Shown one piece after another: positions 16,173-23,605 of a stretch of 31,521 nucleotides of DNA. Position numbers and translations under genes: made by a program. Source of the DNA: an uncultured Collinsella sp. (GTDB taxonomy: Bacteria; Actinomycetota; Coriobacteriia; Coriobacteriales; Coriobacteriaceae); contig UQUG01000017.1 in assembly GCA_900544205.1 (NCBI GenBank), positions 1 to 31,521 of the forward strand. Direction: 5' to 3'. The notes below the pieces were generated by a model. That model searched no databases and had not been told where the DNA came from. It saw only the letters and a program-made list of their open reading frames with translations. Position 1 is the first letter of the stretch. Each line of letters opens with the position of its first letter.

Positions 16173-16232
16173 CCATAAGATTATGGAAAATACTACTGCA
16201 AGATTATGGCGAATGATATTATCTGATTAGGG
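16173..16232 (+). promoter_or_regulatory. Three 14-bp operator-like iterons before ATPase 1
   Basis: CCATAAGATTATGG (16173-16186), CTGCAAGATTATGG (16196-16209) and TTATCTGATTAGGG (16219-16232) occur at an exact 23-bp period. The first is a palindrome, CCATAA-N2-TTATGG. The same three-copy pattern precedes ATPase 2. Confidence 0.6.
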
Positions 16233-16257
16233 AAACAACGTTATAGGGGGCGTCGAT

Positions 16258-17427
16258 ATGGCCGAGTACGTCAACAGAGATTTGCAAGAGGCGCTCGCTC
16301 GCATGGCGGGCTGGTTTCCTGTTGTGTCATTAACGGGGCCCAGGCAGAGTGGCAAGTCTACGCTGGTCCGGCATGCCTTCTCCGATTATTCCTATGTCAC
16401 GCTTGAAGATCCCCAAACGAGGCGCGCTGCCTTGGAGGACCCGGTGAGTTTTATCCGCAACCGAAAGGGTGGGCTCATCATCGATGAGGCGCAATACGCC
16501 CCGGATTTGTTCTCAATGATCCAGGTTGTTTCGGATGAGCGGGGAGACACCGGTCAATATATCCTTACGGGGTCGCAAAACTTTTTGATGATGAAGAGCA
16601 TCGGCCAGTCTCTTGCCGGACGAGTCGGGATCTTAAAACTGCTGCCATTTTCGTTTCGAGAAGCGGAGAACGGTCAGAAGGGGCAGCTGGGAGTGGATTC
16701 GTTCGCGCTCGAGGGAGGATACCCTCGTCTGCGTTCCACCGGAATGCCGTCTTCGGTTTATTTCCCCAGTTATATCGACACCTATGTTGAGCGCGATGTT
16801 GTGGGCCTGCTCGATGTGCGCAACAAGGTGGAATTTCATAAGTTTCTCTCCATAGTTGCTCAGAGCGCCGGATCCCTTATCAACATTGCTTCGCTTTCTC
16901 GAGATACAGGCGTGAGCGTATCGACCATCAAAAACTGGCTGTCTATCCTGGAACAGAGCTACCTGACTTTTTCGCTGCAGCCTTATTACGCAAATGTTAA
17001 GAAACGTTTGACTAAAACGCCCAAGCTCTATTTTTACGATACGGGGCTGCTTTGCTATTTGTTAAAGATTGGGTCGTTGGAACAGTTGCTGGAAAGCCCT
17101 TATCTTGGGGCTGTGTTTGAAAATCTTATTGTGGCCGAAACGGCCAAGAGTCATCTCAACGTAGGAAAAAACCCGGAGCTGTATTTCTATAGGGACGATA
17201 ACAAGCGAGAGATTGATTTGCTCGACTGTACAAACTCAGGGAATCCCAAGGCTATTGAGATTAAGTCGTCGAGAACGTACCACGATAAGTATGCGCGGCA
17301 CCTCAATGCCGTGTGCGAGGAAATAGGTGTCGAAAAAGACGCACGCTATGTTGTGGCTCGCGTGGATTCAACGTATAGGACGAAAGATTGCAATGTGGTC
17401 TCGGCGCGTGATTGGCTTGTGCAGTAG
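16258..17427 (+). CDS. AAA_14 / DUF4143 ATPase, copy 1
   Basis: A 389-residue P-loop ATPase of the AAA_14-DUF4143 family; cellular role unknown. Walker A is GPRQSGKST (27-35), Walker B is GLIIDEAQ (D76, E77) and a sensor-like LTGS lies near 103-106. A winged-helix stretch, SLSRDTGVSVSTIKNWLSIL, lies at about 212-231. The C-terminal DUF4143 region has a PD-(D/E)xK-like core, EID (319-321 region) followed by EIKSS (334-338), resembling a nuclease fold. It starts at ATG 16258 after a GGGGG tract. By hand comparison it differs from copy 2 at about 35 of 389 residues (roughly 91% identical). Both copies are in the same orientation and share their upstream iterons. Confidence 0.88.
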   Translation: MAEYVNRDLQEALARMAGWFPVVSLTGPRQSGKSTLVRHAFSDYSYVTLEDPQTRRAALEDPVSFIRNRKGGLIIDEAQYAPDLFSMIQVVSDERGDTGQYILTGSQNFLMMKSIGQSLAGRVGILKLLPFSFREAENGQKGQLGVDSFALEGGYPRLRSTGMPSSVYFPSYIDTYVERDVVGLLDVRNKVEFHKFLSIVAQSAGSLINIASLSRDTGVSVSTIKNWLSILEQSYLTFSLQPYYANVKKRLTKTPKLYFYDTGLLCYLLKIGSLEQLLESPYLGAVFENLIVAETAKSHLNVGKNPELYFYRDDNKREIDLLDCTNSGNPKAIEIKSSRTYHDKYARHLNAVCEEIGVEKDARYVVARVDSTYRTKDCNVVSARDWLVQ

Positions 17428-17440
17428 CGAGTTTGGTCAA

Positions 17441-17552
17441 AAGACCGCCGCGAGGGAAAGTTGCTCCCTCGCGGCCGTCGGCGTTTGCCCAGATAAAACC
17501 TGCCAAAATAAACCTGTCCCTTTTTGGTAGGTTATCGCTTCCAAAAATGGAG
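17441..17552. repeat. Direct repeat, right copy
   Basis: This matches 15989-16103: the same pair of hairpins joined by the same GCGTTTGCCCAGATAAAACC text. It runs into the last codons of the LuxR-1 gene, where it is evidently in its original setting as that gene's 3' end and terminator. Confidence 0.75.
17493..17532 (-). terminator. Terminator of LuxR-1
   Basis: Read on the minus strand from the LuxR-1 stop, ACCTACCAAAA pairs with TTTTGGCAGGT (one wobble) around a loop containing GGGACAGG, and TTTTATC follows. The hairpin at 17445-17477 beyond it can end transcripts arriving from ATPase 1. Confidence 0.65.
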
Positions 17553-18497
17553 GATCAAGGTCGTGCGGTTTTGTTGCTCGGTTTTGACCAGGATGTTGTG
17601 GATGTGGGTCTTGACGGTGCCCACGGCAAGGAATAGCTCGTCTGCGATCTCTTGGTTCGACTTGCCCAGCACGACCAGGCGCATGACCTCGGCCTCGCGA
17701 TTGGAGAGCTTATAGGCGTTGCGATAGAAGGGCATCTGTTCTTCGATATGTCGATCAAGATCGCTGACGTTCTTTTCCTCGGGCGCCTCTTGCATGCGGA
17801 TCGAAAGCACGTGATAGGCGTAGATGATTAGCAGGATGGCAAAGTAGCACGCAAAGACGTTCTCGCTAAAGTTGCGCTCGGACAGATACAGCTGCAGCCA
17901 GGAAGGCGCCAGGCTCATGGGGACCACCAGAATGTTGTAGAAGTCCTCGGCAACGATGCAGGCGACCAGAATAGCGCCGACAATCAGGTGCTTTCGCTGG
18001 TTGTTGACGCGCGCCTTCAGCTCAACCTTCGTACTCTTGTGGGCCGTCCAAAAGATATACAGCCCCACAAAGACAAGGAACACCTGGCGCATGGTGTAGT
18101 AAAGCCACTGGTGCATGGGGCCATAGGGGACGGCGACGATAATCAGCAGCTCACTTACCAAGAAGGTTGCAACGGGAATGACGAACAGCTTTTTAGAGTG
18201 CTTGTCGAGCAGGTCCATGGCGATCAGCCAAATAAAAGCCTGTGAAGCGGTCGCCACAAGGGTTCGCAACACAGGCATGGTAATTGAGTAATAGTCGCTG
18301 GCCGGAAAACTCTGGTTTTGCAACGTGTATTCAAAAAAGAAGATCTCGGTCATCTCGATGGCGTAGCAAATAAAAACGCCGCTGCCATAGATAAAGAAGC
18401 GTCGACGGGACGAGGCGTAGGTGGCAAGCGAAAGCACCGCCGTCACAATACAAATGACGAGTATTGCCAAGGTATAGAAGAACATGAGCGTGTTCAT
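17532..18497 (-). CDS. LuxR-family regulator with seven-segment membrane sensor (LuxR-1)
   Basis: A 321-residue membrane-bound regulator. About seven hydrophobic segments lie at residues 5-27, 33-55, 75-95, 104-124, 132-151, 170-192 and 213-234. A C-terminal LuxR helix-turn-helix covers about 263-313 (KLSNREAEVMRLVVLGKSNQ, then VGTVKTHIHNIL). There is no receiver domain, so the membrane part is the likely sensor. It shares IAED/VAED-xYxIL and YLSERN-x-SENV with LuxR-2. It diverges from the putrescine carbamoyltransferase gene across a region rich in palindromes, so control of that operon is likely. The signal is unknown; agmatine or putrescine is an inference from context. Confidence 0.88.
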   Translation of the reverse strand: MNTLMFFYTLAILVICIVTAVLSLATYASSRRRFFIYGSGVFICYAIEMTEIFFFEYTLQNQSFPASDYYSITMPVLRTLVATASQAFIWLIAMDLLDKHSKKLFVIPVATFLVSELLIIVAVPYGPMHQWLYYTMRQVFLVFVGLYIFWTAHKSTKVELKARVNNQRKHLIVGAILVACIVAEDFYNILVVPMSLAPSWLQLYLSERNFSENVFACYFAILLIIYAYHVLSIRMQEAPEEKNVSDLDRHIEEQMPFYRNAYKLSNREAEVMRLVVLGKSNQEIADELFLAVGTVKTHIHNILVKTEQQNRTTLILHFWKR

Positions 18498-18539
18498 CTG
18501 TCACCGTCCCGCCTCATTTGATCTCTTATTGGAGCCCGC

Positions 18540-18556
18540 TATACCCCCGGGGTATA
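18540..18556. promoter_or_regulatory. 17-bp palindrome near the LuxR-1 start
   Basis: TATACCCC-C-GGGGTATA has perfect 8-bp arms and begins 43 bp upstream of the LuxR-1 start codon. It is a plausible operator for autoregulation. The protein that binds it is not known. Confidence 0.5.
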
Positions 18557-18614
18557 CATGTCCCAGCCGGTCGTTTTACCGCGGATTAGGCGCCGAGTTA
18601 TAGGATAGCCTTAT

Positions 18615-18704
18615 ACCGTTCACGGTTCTAGATAGTAAACCACCTGCAAGCCAGCTACCTGCAGGTTTATATTGGATTAGAGGGGGTGTAACTCCGTGAA
18701 CGGT
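18615..18704. promoter_or_regulatory. Operator cluster upstream of the putrescine carbamoyltransferase
   Basis: ACCGTTCACGG (18615-18625) and its perfect inverse CCGTGAACGGT (18694-18704) bracket ACCTGCAGGTTTAT (18657-18670), which contains the palindrome ACCTGCAGGT. A related half site, ACCTGCA, starts at 18642. The inverse of the 14-bp core occurs at 26434-26447 upstream of the amidohydrolase. These are the best candidates for LuxR-1 or LuxR-2 binding sites in the 330-bp divergent gap, which holds no gene. Confidence 0.6.
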
Positions 18705-18827
18705 CTTTAATCCCGAATAAACTAGGTAAAAATTGCGCATGGGTGAATGATGGTCTTGTCAACACGAGGCGTGATGTTCGAGCGCCTCATAGTAATAGTC
18801 GGCAAGACCGGCGGAAAGGAAATCGAC

Positions 18828-19901
18828 ATGGCACTGCCCAAGGATTTCATCGACACCAACGACTTCACCAAAGAGCAGATCATGGCTATCGAGGATCTTG
18901 GCCTGGCAATGAAGAAGGCCATCAAGGTCGACGGTTATTATCCGCACCTGCTCCGCAACAAGAGCCTCGGCATGATCTTCCAGCAGGTTTCCACTCGCAC
19001 CCGTCTTTCCTTCGAGACCGCTATGACCGACCTCGGCGGCCACGCTCAGTTCTATGGCCCTGGCACCATCCAGCTCGGTGGCCACGAGTCCCTGGGCGAC
19101 ACCGCTCGCGTCATGGGCTCGCTCCTCGACATCATGATGGCTCGCGTCGACCGTCACAAGGACGTCGCCGGCCTCGCCGAGGGCTCCGCTGCCCCCGTCA
19201 TCAACGGCATGTCCGAGTTCAACCATCCCACGCAGGAGATGGGCGACCTCATGACCATGCTCGAGAACCTCCCCGAGGGCAAGAAGATCGAGGACTGCAC
19301 CCTGGCCTTCATTGGCGACGCCACCCAGGTCTGCGTCTCCCTCATGTTCATCGCCTCCAAGGTCGGCATGAAGTTTGTCCAGTTTGGACCTAAGGGCCAC
19401 CAGATCCCCGACGGCGGCCTGCACGTTGGCACCGTTGAGGAGCGCGCCGAGTTCGGCAAGCAGATGATGGCCATCGCCGAGGAGAACTGCAAGGTCTCCG
19501 GCGGCTCCATCGTCATCTCCGACGACATCGAGTGCATCAAGGGCGCCGACTTCATCTACACCGACGTGTGGTATGGCCTGTACGACGAGGAGGTCTCGGG
19601 CGAGAACTACATGGACGTGTTCTATCCCAAGTATCAGGTCACCATGGACATGATGAACTTCGCCGGCCCCAACTCCAAGTTCATGCACTGCCTGCCGGCC
19701 ACTCGCAATGAGGAAGTCGTCGACGAGGTTATGGACGATCCCGAGCGCTCCCTGTGCTGGGTCGAGGCCGAGAACCGCAAGCACTCCATCCGCGCTCTCC
19801 TTGCCGCTCTGGGCAAGCGCACCCCGCTCAACGACGAGGGTGTCGAGTACTCCGCCAAGGCCGAGCTCCACGCCGCTCTCGAGGCTCTCGAGCAGCTCTA
19901 A
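18828..19901 (+). CDS. ptcA: Putrescine carbamoyltransferase
   Basis: Catalyses phosphorolysis of N-carbamoylputrescine to putrescine and carbamoyl phosphate, in the agmatine deiminase pathway. The 357-residue product has the carbamoyl-phosphate motif STRTR (55-59), the FNHPTQEMGDL motif, and HCLPATRNEEVVDEVMDD near the C-terminus. GGHESLGDTARV and the LPATR-EE pattern resemble the PTC branch (enterococcal AgcB) rather than ornithine carbamoyltransferase, and the adjacent agmatine deiminase supports this. The ATG at 18828 was chosen because AAAGGA lies 7 nt upstream; an in-frame ATG at 18747 has no site. Strong C-ending codon bias suggests high expression. The gene is also known as aguB or agcB. 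Confidence 0.88.
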   Translation: MALPKDFIDTNDFTKEQIMAIEDLGLAMKKAIKVDGYYPHLLRNKSLGMIFQQVSTRTRLSFETAMTDLGGHAQFYGPGTIQLGGHESLGDTARVMGSLLDIMMARVDRHKDVAGLAEGSAAPVINGMSEFNHPTQEMGDLMTMLENLPEGKKIEDCTLAFIGDATQVCVSLMFIASKVGMKFVQFGPKGHQIPDGGLHVGTVEERAEFGKQMMAIAEENCKVSGGSIVISDDIECIKGADFIYTDVWYGLYDEEVSGENYMDVFYPKYQVTMDMMNFAGPNSKFMHCLPATRNEEVVDEVMDDPERSLCWVEAENRKHSIRALLAALGKRTPLNDEGVEYSAKAELHAALEALEQL

Positions 19902-19963
19902 GCCTCAAGGCTTCTAAAAGCACGTTTGCGGGCGGCGGATGCTCGTCTCCTGTCGCCCGCTCA

Positions 19964-20003
19964 CCGAGGCCCAAGCAATTGCCTTAATACCTTAGGGCCT
20001 CGG
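19964..20003 (+). promoter_or_regulatory. Intercistronic hairpin between ptcA and the first permease
   Basis: CCGAGGCCC (19964-19972) pairs with GGGCCTCGG (19995-20003) and no T run follows. It may stabilise or process the mRNA rather than end it. The permease start is 32 bp downstream. Confidence 0.4.
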
Positions 20004-20034
20004 ATCTGTCCAAGACTGAGCGAAGGAGCTCATC

Positions 20035-21474
20035 ATGAGCGACGGAAAGAAAAAGCTTTCCTTCTTGACGGTCATTTCGACCATCATCTGCGTCGTCTTC
20101 GTTTGCGAGGCCGCCGCTCCTGCTGCTGCCATTGGCAACCAGCAGTTCTTCTGGTGGATCTTCCTGATCCTGACCTTCCTGCTTCCCTACGGCATGGTTG
20201 TCGCCGAGCTCGGTACCACCTATGACGGCGAGGGCGGCATTTACGACTGGGTACGCGATGGCCTGGGCGACAAATGGGGCGCCCGCATCTCGTACTACTA
20301 CTGGGTCAACTACCCGCTGTGGATCGCCTCGCTGGCTACCATGTTCCCCGACATTTTGGGCATGGTCTTTGGCGTCGAGTTCAACTTGATCGCCAAGATG
20401 GGTATCGATCTTGCCTTTGTGTGGATCGTCTACCTCATGGGCCGCTCCAAGGCGGCCGACTCCGAGTGGGTCCTTAACGGTGGCGCCATCATCAAGGTCG
20501 CCGTTGCCGTTATCGTTGGCGCTTTGGGCATTTGGTATGCCATGGAGAACGGTTTTGCGAACGACATGTCCGCTGCCACCTTCCTGCCCGAGCTCACCAA
20601 CACCAACGCTCTCGGCTACCTGTCGATCATCATCTTTAACTTCATGGGCTTCGAGGTCATCTGCACCATGACCGACGACATGGCCGATCCCGCTCGCGAT
20701 ATCCCCAAGGCTATCATCGTCGGTGGCCTGTCCATCGCCGTGATCTACCTGTTCGCTGGCTTTGGCATCGGCGCCGCCGTGCCGGCCGACTCCATCGATC
20801 CCGACTACGGCATGATCGTCGCAGTCCAGACCATGGTGGGCGACTCCATGATCTTTAAGGTCATCTGCATCGCCTTCCTGATCACCCTGTTCGCCAATAT
20901 GGCCGCTTGGTCCTTCGGCGTTAACTCCGTTGCTCGCTACGCTGCCGAGCACGGCAACATGCCCAAGGTCTTCGCCTCGATGATCTCGGATGACGACATG
21001 CCCAACGGCGCCAACCTGGTCAACGCTGTCGTTGCCTCCCTGGTGCTGTGCCTGCAGCTCGTTCCCATCGACGCCATCTCCAACGGTGTCTTCTGGATGC
21101 TCTTTGGCACCTCTGTCGTCTTCCTGCTGTTGACCTACATCCCGATGTTCCCGGCGTTCCTCAACCTTCGTAAGAACGACCCCAACCGTGAGCGCATCTT
21201 CACGTTCCCGTTTAAGGGCGCCATGATGAAGGTCATGCTGGCCATCCCCTGCATCGAGCTGGTTCTTGCCATCGTTGCCACGCTGATCCCGTTCTCCGCT
21301 GCTGAAATTGGCGACAAGGTCCCGATGATCGTTATCTTCATCGTGCTCGTGCTCATCGGCGAGGTCGTCCGCGTCGTCAGCGCTAAGGGCCGCGAGACCG
21401 AGTACAAGGGTCTGACCCCTGAGCTCGCAGCCCAGCGTCTCGCTGAGGAGGCCGCCGAGGCCGAGGAGAACTAG
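20035..21474 (+). CDS. APC-family permease, probable agmatine/putrescine antiporter (copy 1)
   Basis: A 479-residue inner-membrane transporter with about 12 hydrophobic segments. The N-terminal segment has the APC glycine/alanine-rich pattern (EAAAPAAAIGNQQFFWWIF) and the conserved GEGGIYDWVRDGLGDKWG loop. The C-terminus is a charged cytoplasmic tail, AAEEAAEAEEN-like. Its place between putrescine carbamoyltransferase and agmatine deiminase points to exchange of agmatine for putrescine (AguD role), which gives the pathway its substrate and removes the product. GAAGGAG precedes the ATG. It is closely related to the permease at 23595, sharing long stretches such as the FNFMGFEV segment. Confidence 0.85.
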   Translation: MSDGKKKLSFLTVISTIICVVFVCEAAAPAAAIGNQQFFWWIFLILTFLLPYGMVVAELGTTYDGEGGIYDWVRDGLGDKWGARISYYYWVNYPLWIASLATMFPDILGMVFGVEFNLIAKMGIDLAFVWIVYLMGRSKAADSEWVLNGGAIIKVAVAVIVGALGIWYAMENGFANDMSAATFLPELTNTNALGYLSIIIFNFMGFEVICTMTDDMADPARDIPKAIIVGGLSIAVIYLFAGFGIGAAVPADSIDPDYGMIVAVQTMVGDSMIFKVICIAFLITLFANMAAWSFGVNSVARYAAEHGNMPKVFASMISDDDMPNGANLVNAVVASLVLCLQLVPIDAISNGVFWMLFGTSVVFLLLTYIPMFPAFLNLRKNDPNRERIFTFPFKGAMMKVMLAIPCIELVLAIVATLIPFSAAEIGDKVPMIVIFIVLVLIGEVVRVVSAKGRETEYKGLTPELAAQRLAEEAAEAEEN

Positions 21475-21477
21475 AGC

Positions 21478-21842
21478 ACCCGGTTCTGGGGCTCCAACCC
21501 TCCTCGTGTACCAACGCGCGCCTCGTCGGGCTTGTCGCTCCCGACTCCGGGCACTCTAGCCTCTTCGGAGGCGTGTCCAAGCGACAGGTTTGCTAACCAT
21601 TCCCCCGGGGTGGGTGTGAGCGATAGCTCCGGTAACCACCGCCCACCCCAATCTCTCTTCCGTATCCTTCGTGCGTTTTGTCTCCGCGCACTTGGTTACG
21701 TCGTCGCTTGCCGGTGCGATTCCGTGAAAACCGGCACCGGGCGCCCCGACCTTTGCCGGGGAACGGGCGCCTACCATCTCTTGGTTTTAGGCTGCGGGTA
21801 ACCCGCCCGCAGCAAGCGATCGTTCGATTTGGAGGAAATCTT
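21478..21842 (+). promoter_or_regulatory. Hairpin-rich leader before agmatine deiminase
   Basis: No gene is seen in this gap. It can form CCGGTGC/GCACCGG (21711-21717 with 21734-21740), CCCCG/CGGGG (21744-21748 with 21757-21761) and GCTGCGGG/CCCGCAGC (21791-21798 with 21806-21813). The last hairpin ends 17 nt before the GGAGGA ribosome-binding site. A structured mRNA leader or attenuator is possible. It does not match a riboswitch class I can name. Confidence 0.45.
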
Positions 21843-23048
21843 ATGCGTACGATCACCGAGTCCGAGTCCACCCCCAAGGCCGACGGCTTCTTCATGCCCG
21901 CCGAGTTCGCCCCGCAGGATCGCGTGTGGATGGGCTGGCCCCACCGCACCGACACCTGGGCCCACGGCGCCAAGCCGGCCCAGAAGCAGTATGCCGCCAT
22001 CGCCCGCGCCATCTCCGAGTTCACCCCGGTCTATATGTGCGCCAACCAGGTCGACTACGCCAACTGCAAGGCCGTCTTCGAGAACGACGAGAACGTCACC
22101 GTCATCGAGATGACCACCGACGACGCCTGGTTCCGCGACACTGCCGCCACCTACGTCATCAACGGCAAGGGCGAGAAGCGCGCCAACCACTGGCACTTCA
22201 ACGCCTACGGCGGCCTCGTCGACGGCCTGTACTTCCCGTGGGACAAGGACGAGCAGATCGCCCTCAAGATGGCTGAGCTCTCCGGCTGCCGCCGCTATCG
22301 TCCCGACGACATGATCCTCGAGGGCGGCTCCATCACCGTCGACGGCGAGGGCACCCTTGTCGTGACCGACCAGTGCCTGCTTTCCCCGGGCCGCACCTGC
22401 TCTGCGGTTCTGGAGGAGGAAGAGGATCCCGAGTCCATCTGGCCCAAGTACCGCAAGAAGTTTGAGCCCTGGAGCGAGGAGCTTCGCGCCTACATGGACG
22501 AGCACCTCAAGGATTACCTGGGTGTCGAGAAGGTCATCTGGGTCAAGGAGGGCATCGACCCCGAGGAGACCAACGGCCACATCGACGACGTCGCCACGTT
22601 CATCGCGCCGGGCGTCATGGCCTGCATTTGGACCGACGATCCCGAGTATCCGTTCTACGAGCAGTGCCACGCTGCCTACGAGACCCTCTCCAACGCCGTC
22701 GACGCCAAGGGCCGCAAGATGAAGGTCTACAAGCTCTGCATGCCCGTGAACCCGCTGTTCATGGACCAGGCTTCCTGCGACACCATCGACGCCGACGAGA
22801 ACGCCGAGCCGCGCGTCCCCGACGAGCCGCTGATCGCCTCCTACATGAACTACCTCGTGACCAACCACGGCGTTATCGTCCCGCAGTACGGCGACGAGAA
22901 CGACCAGCTGGCCGTCGACACGCTCCAGAAGATCTACGACGAGGTCTGGGGCGAGGGCGTCTACAAGTGCGTCGGCGTTCAGTCCGAGCAGGTCGTCTTC
23001 GGTGGCGGCAACATCCACTGCATTACTCAGCAGGAGCCGTCCGCGTAA
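21843..23048 (+). CDS. aguA: Agmatine deiminase
   Basis: Hydrolyses agmatine to N-carbamoylputrescine and ammonia in the cytoplasm. The 401-residue product belongs to the guanidino-group-modifying PPAD-like fold. It has the early WMGWPHRTDTW motif, DDAWFRDTAATYV, EGGSITVDGEGT and NGHIDDVATFIAPG. The C-terminal GGGNIHCITQQEP holds catalytic C393. It is slightly longer than the common 365-380 residues, with an insertion around CSAVLEEEEDPESIWPKY. ATG 21843 follows GGAGGA at the correct distance; the in-frame upstream extension is not supported. Codon bias is the strongest in the window. With putrescine carbamoyltransferase it forms the core of the agmatine deiminase pathway. Confidence 0.94.
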   Translation: MRTITESESTPKADGFFMPAEFAPQDRVWMGWPHRTDTWAHGAKPAQKQYAAIARAISEFTPVYMCANQVDYANCKAVFENDENVTVIEMTTDDAWFRDTAATYVINGKGEKRANHWHFNAYGGLVDGLYFPWDKDEQIALKMAELSGCRRYRPDDMILEGGSITVDGEGTLVVTDQCLLSPGRTCSAVLEEEEDPESIWPKYRKKFEPWSEELRAYMDEHLKDYLGVEKVIWVKEGIDPEETNGHIDDVATFIAPGVMACIWTDDPEYPFYEQCHAAYETLSNAVDAKGRKMKVYKLCMPVNPLFMDQASCDTIDADENAEPRVPDEPLIASYMNYLVTNHGVIVPQYGDENDQLAVDTLQKIYDEVWGEGVYKCVGVQSEQVVFGGGNIHCITQQEPSA

Positions 23049-23148
23049 TTGTCTGTCTTCCCGAGGCACGGCACCTTGCCCTTCAATCGTCGGGTATGAC
23101 CCTTAAGGTCTATGCCCTCCTCTTTCAGGGCAATCTGCCGCACCTCAG

Positions 23149-23282
23149 AAACCCAGCCGATCAATCGGACAGTCGGTGAATCGCACCGTGACCATCTCGG
23201 GGCATTGATGGTCGGTTTATTCGATGTCTTGGTCGGCTGGGTTTTTCTTTGGGCACTCCGTTGCCTCCACTTCGGAGTGCCC
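23149..23282 (+). promoter_or_regulatory. Hairpins after agmatine deiminase
   Basis: AAACCCAGCCGA (23149-23160) can pair with TCGGCTGGGTTTTT (23233-23246) across a 72-nt internally structured loop, ending in T residues. A second hairpin, GGGCACTCCG/CGGAGTGCCC (23251-23260 with 23273-23282), follows. This may end transcription after aguA or act as an attenuator for the second permease. Confidence 0.45.
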
Positions 23283-23298
23283 GCCTCTTTGATTGAGT

Positions 23299-23367
23299 AC
23301 GCGTCTGATCTGGGATTTATTGCGGGTTAGGCCAATTGTTCGCTTGAATATCCCAGGTCAGACGCGT
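23299..23367 (+). promoter_or_regulatory. Long stem-loop in the leader of the second permease
   Basis: ACGCGTCTGATCTGGG (23299-23314) pairs with CCCAGGTCAGACGCGT (23352-23367), 16 bp with one G-U pair, around a 37-nt loop. There is no T run, so it is not a simple terminator. With the hairpins before it and a small ORF after it, most of the 546-bp gap looks regulatory. Confidence 0.45.
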
Positions 23368-23422
23368 CTTCAATTGCCAAAAGATTCCGGTCGCAATCGC
23401 GGCCGTTTTGATCGGAGTATCT

Positions 23423-23605
23423 ATGTACCAGCGTATCGTTATCTACACGCGCCTGTTCCGCGAGCGTTGGTCCAACAATTGCATCCTCTCTTCTCTTTGG
23501 GATGGCACCTGCACCGGTGACGCGGCCTGCAACCCTACCTTGGGCTGCGCCTTCGGTACAGATGCCATCCTTTTTGCTGTAGGGGAAGCGTGCCATGGCA
23601 GGTAA
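23423..23605 (+). CDS. Candidate 60-residue upstream ORF overlapping the second permease
   Basis: Not recognised. ATG 23423 has GGAG 5 nt upstream, and the TAA at 23603-23605 lies 11 bp inside the permease gene, an arrangement that can couple translation of the two. The product begins MYQRIVIYTRLFRERW and has four cysteines in its second half (NNCILSS, DGTCTGDAACNP, LGC, EACHG: five counting the last). It has no membrane segment. It could be a leader peptide or a chance frame; codon use does not settle it. Confidence 0.3.
   Translation: MYQRIVIYTRLFRERWSNNCILSSLWDGTCTGDAACNPTLGCAFGTDAILFAVGEACHGR

Noticed and set aside
18828..19901. Ornithine carbamoyltransferase
   Set aside because: The LPATR-EE and GGHESLGDT patterns and the adjacent agmatine deiminase and APC permeases fit the putrescine enzyme better.
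21700..21775. Cobalamin-riboswitch-like text (GGTGCGATTCCG)
   Set aside because: Only this short stretch resembles the class. The conserved CCCGCCACTG core and the B12-box were not found, and the gene downstream is unrelated to cobalamin.
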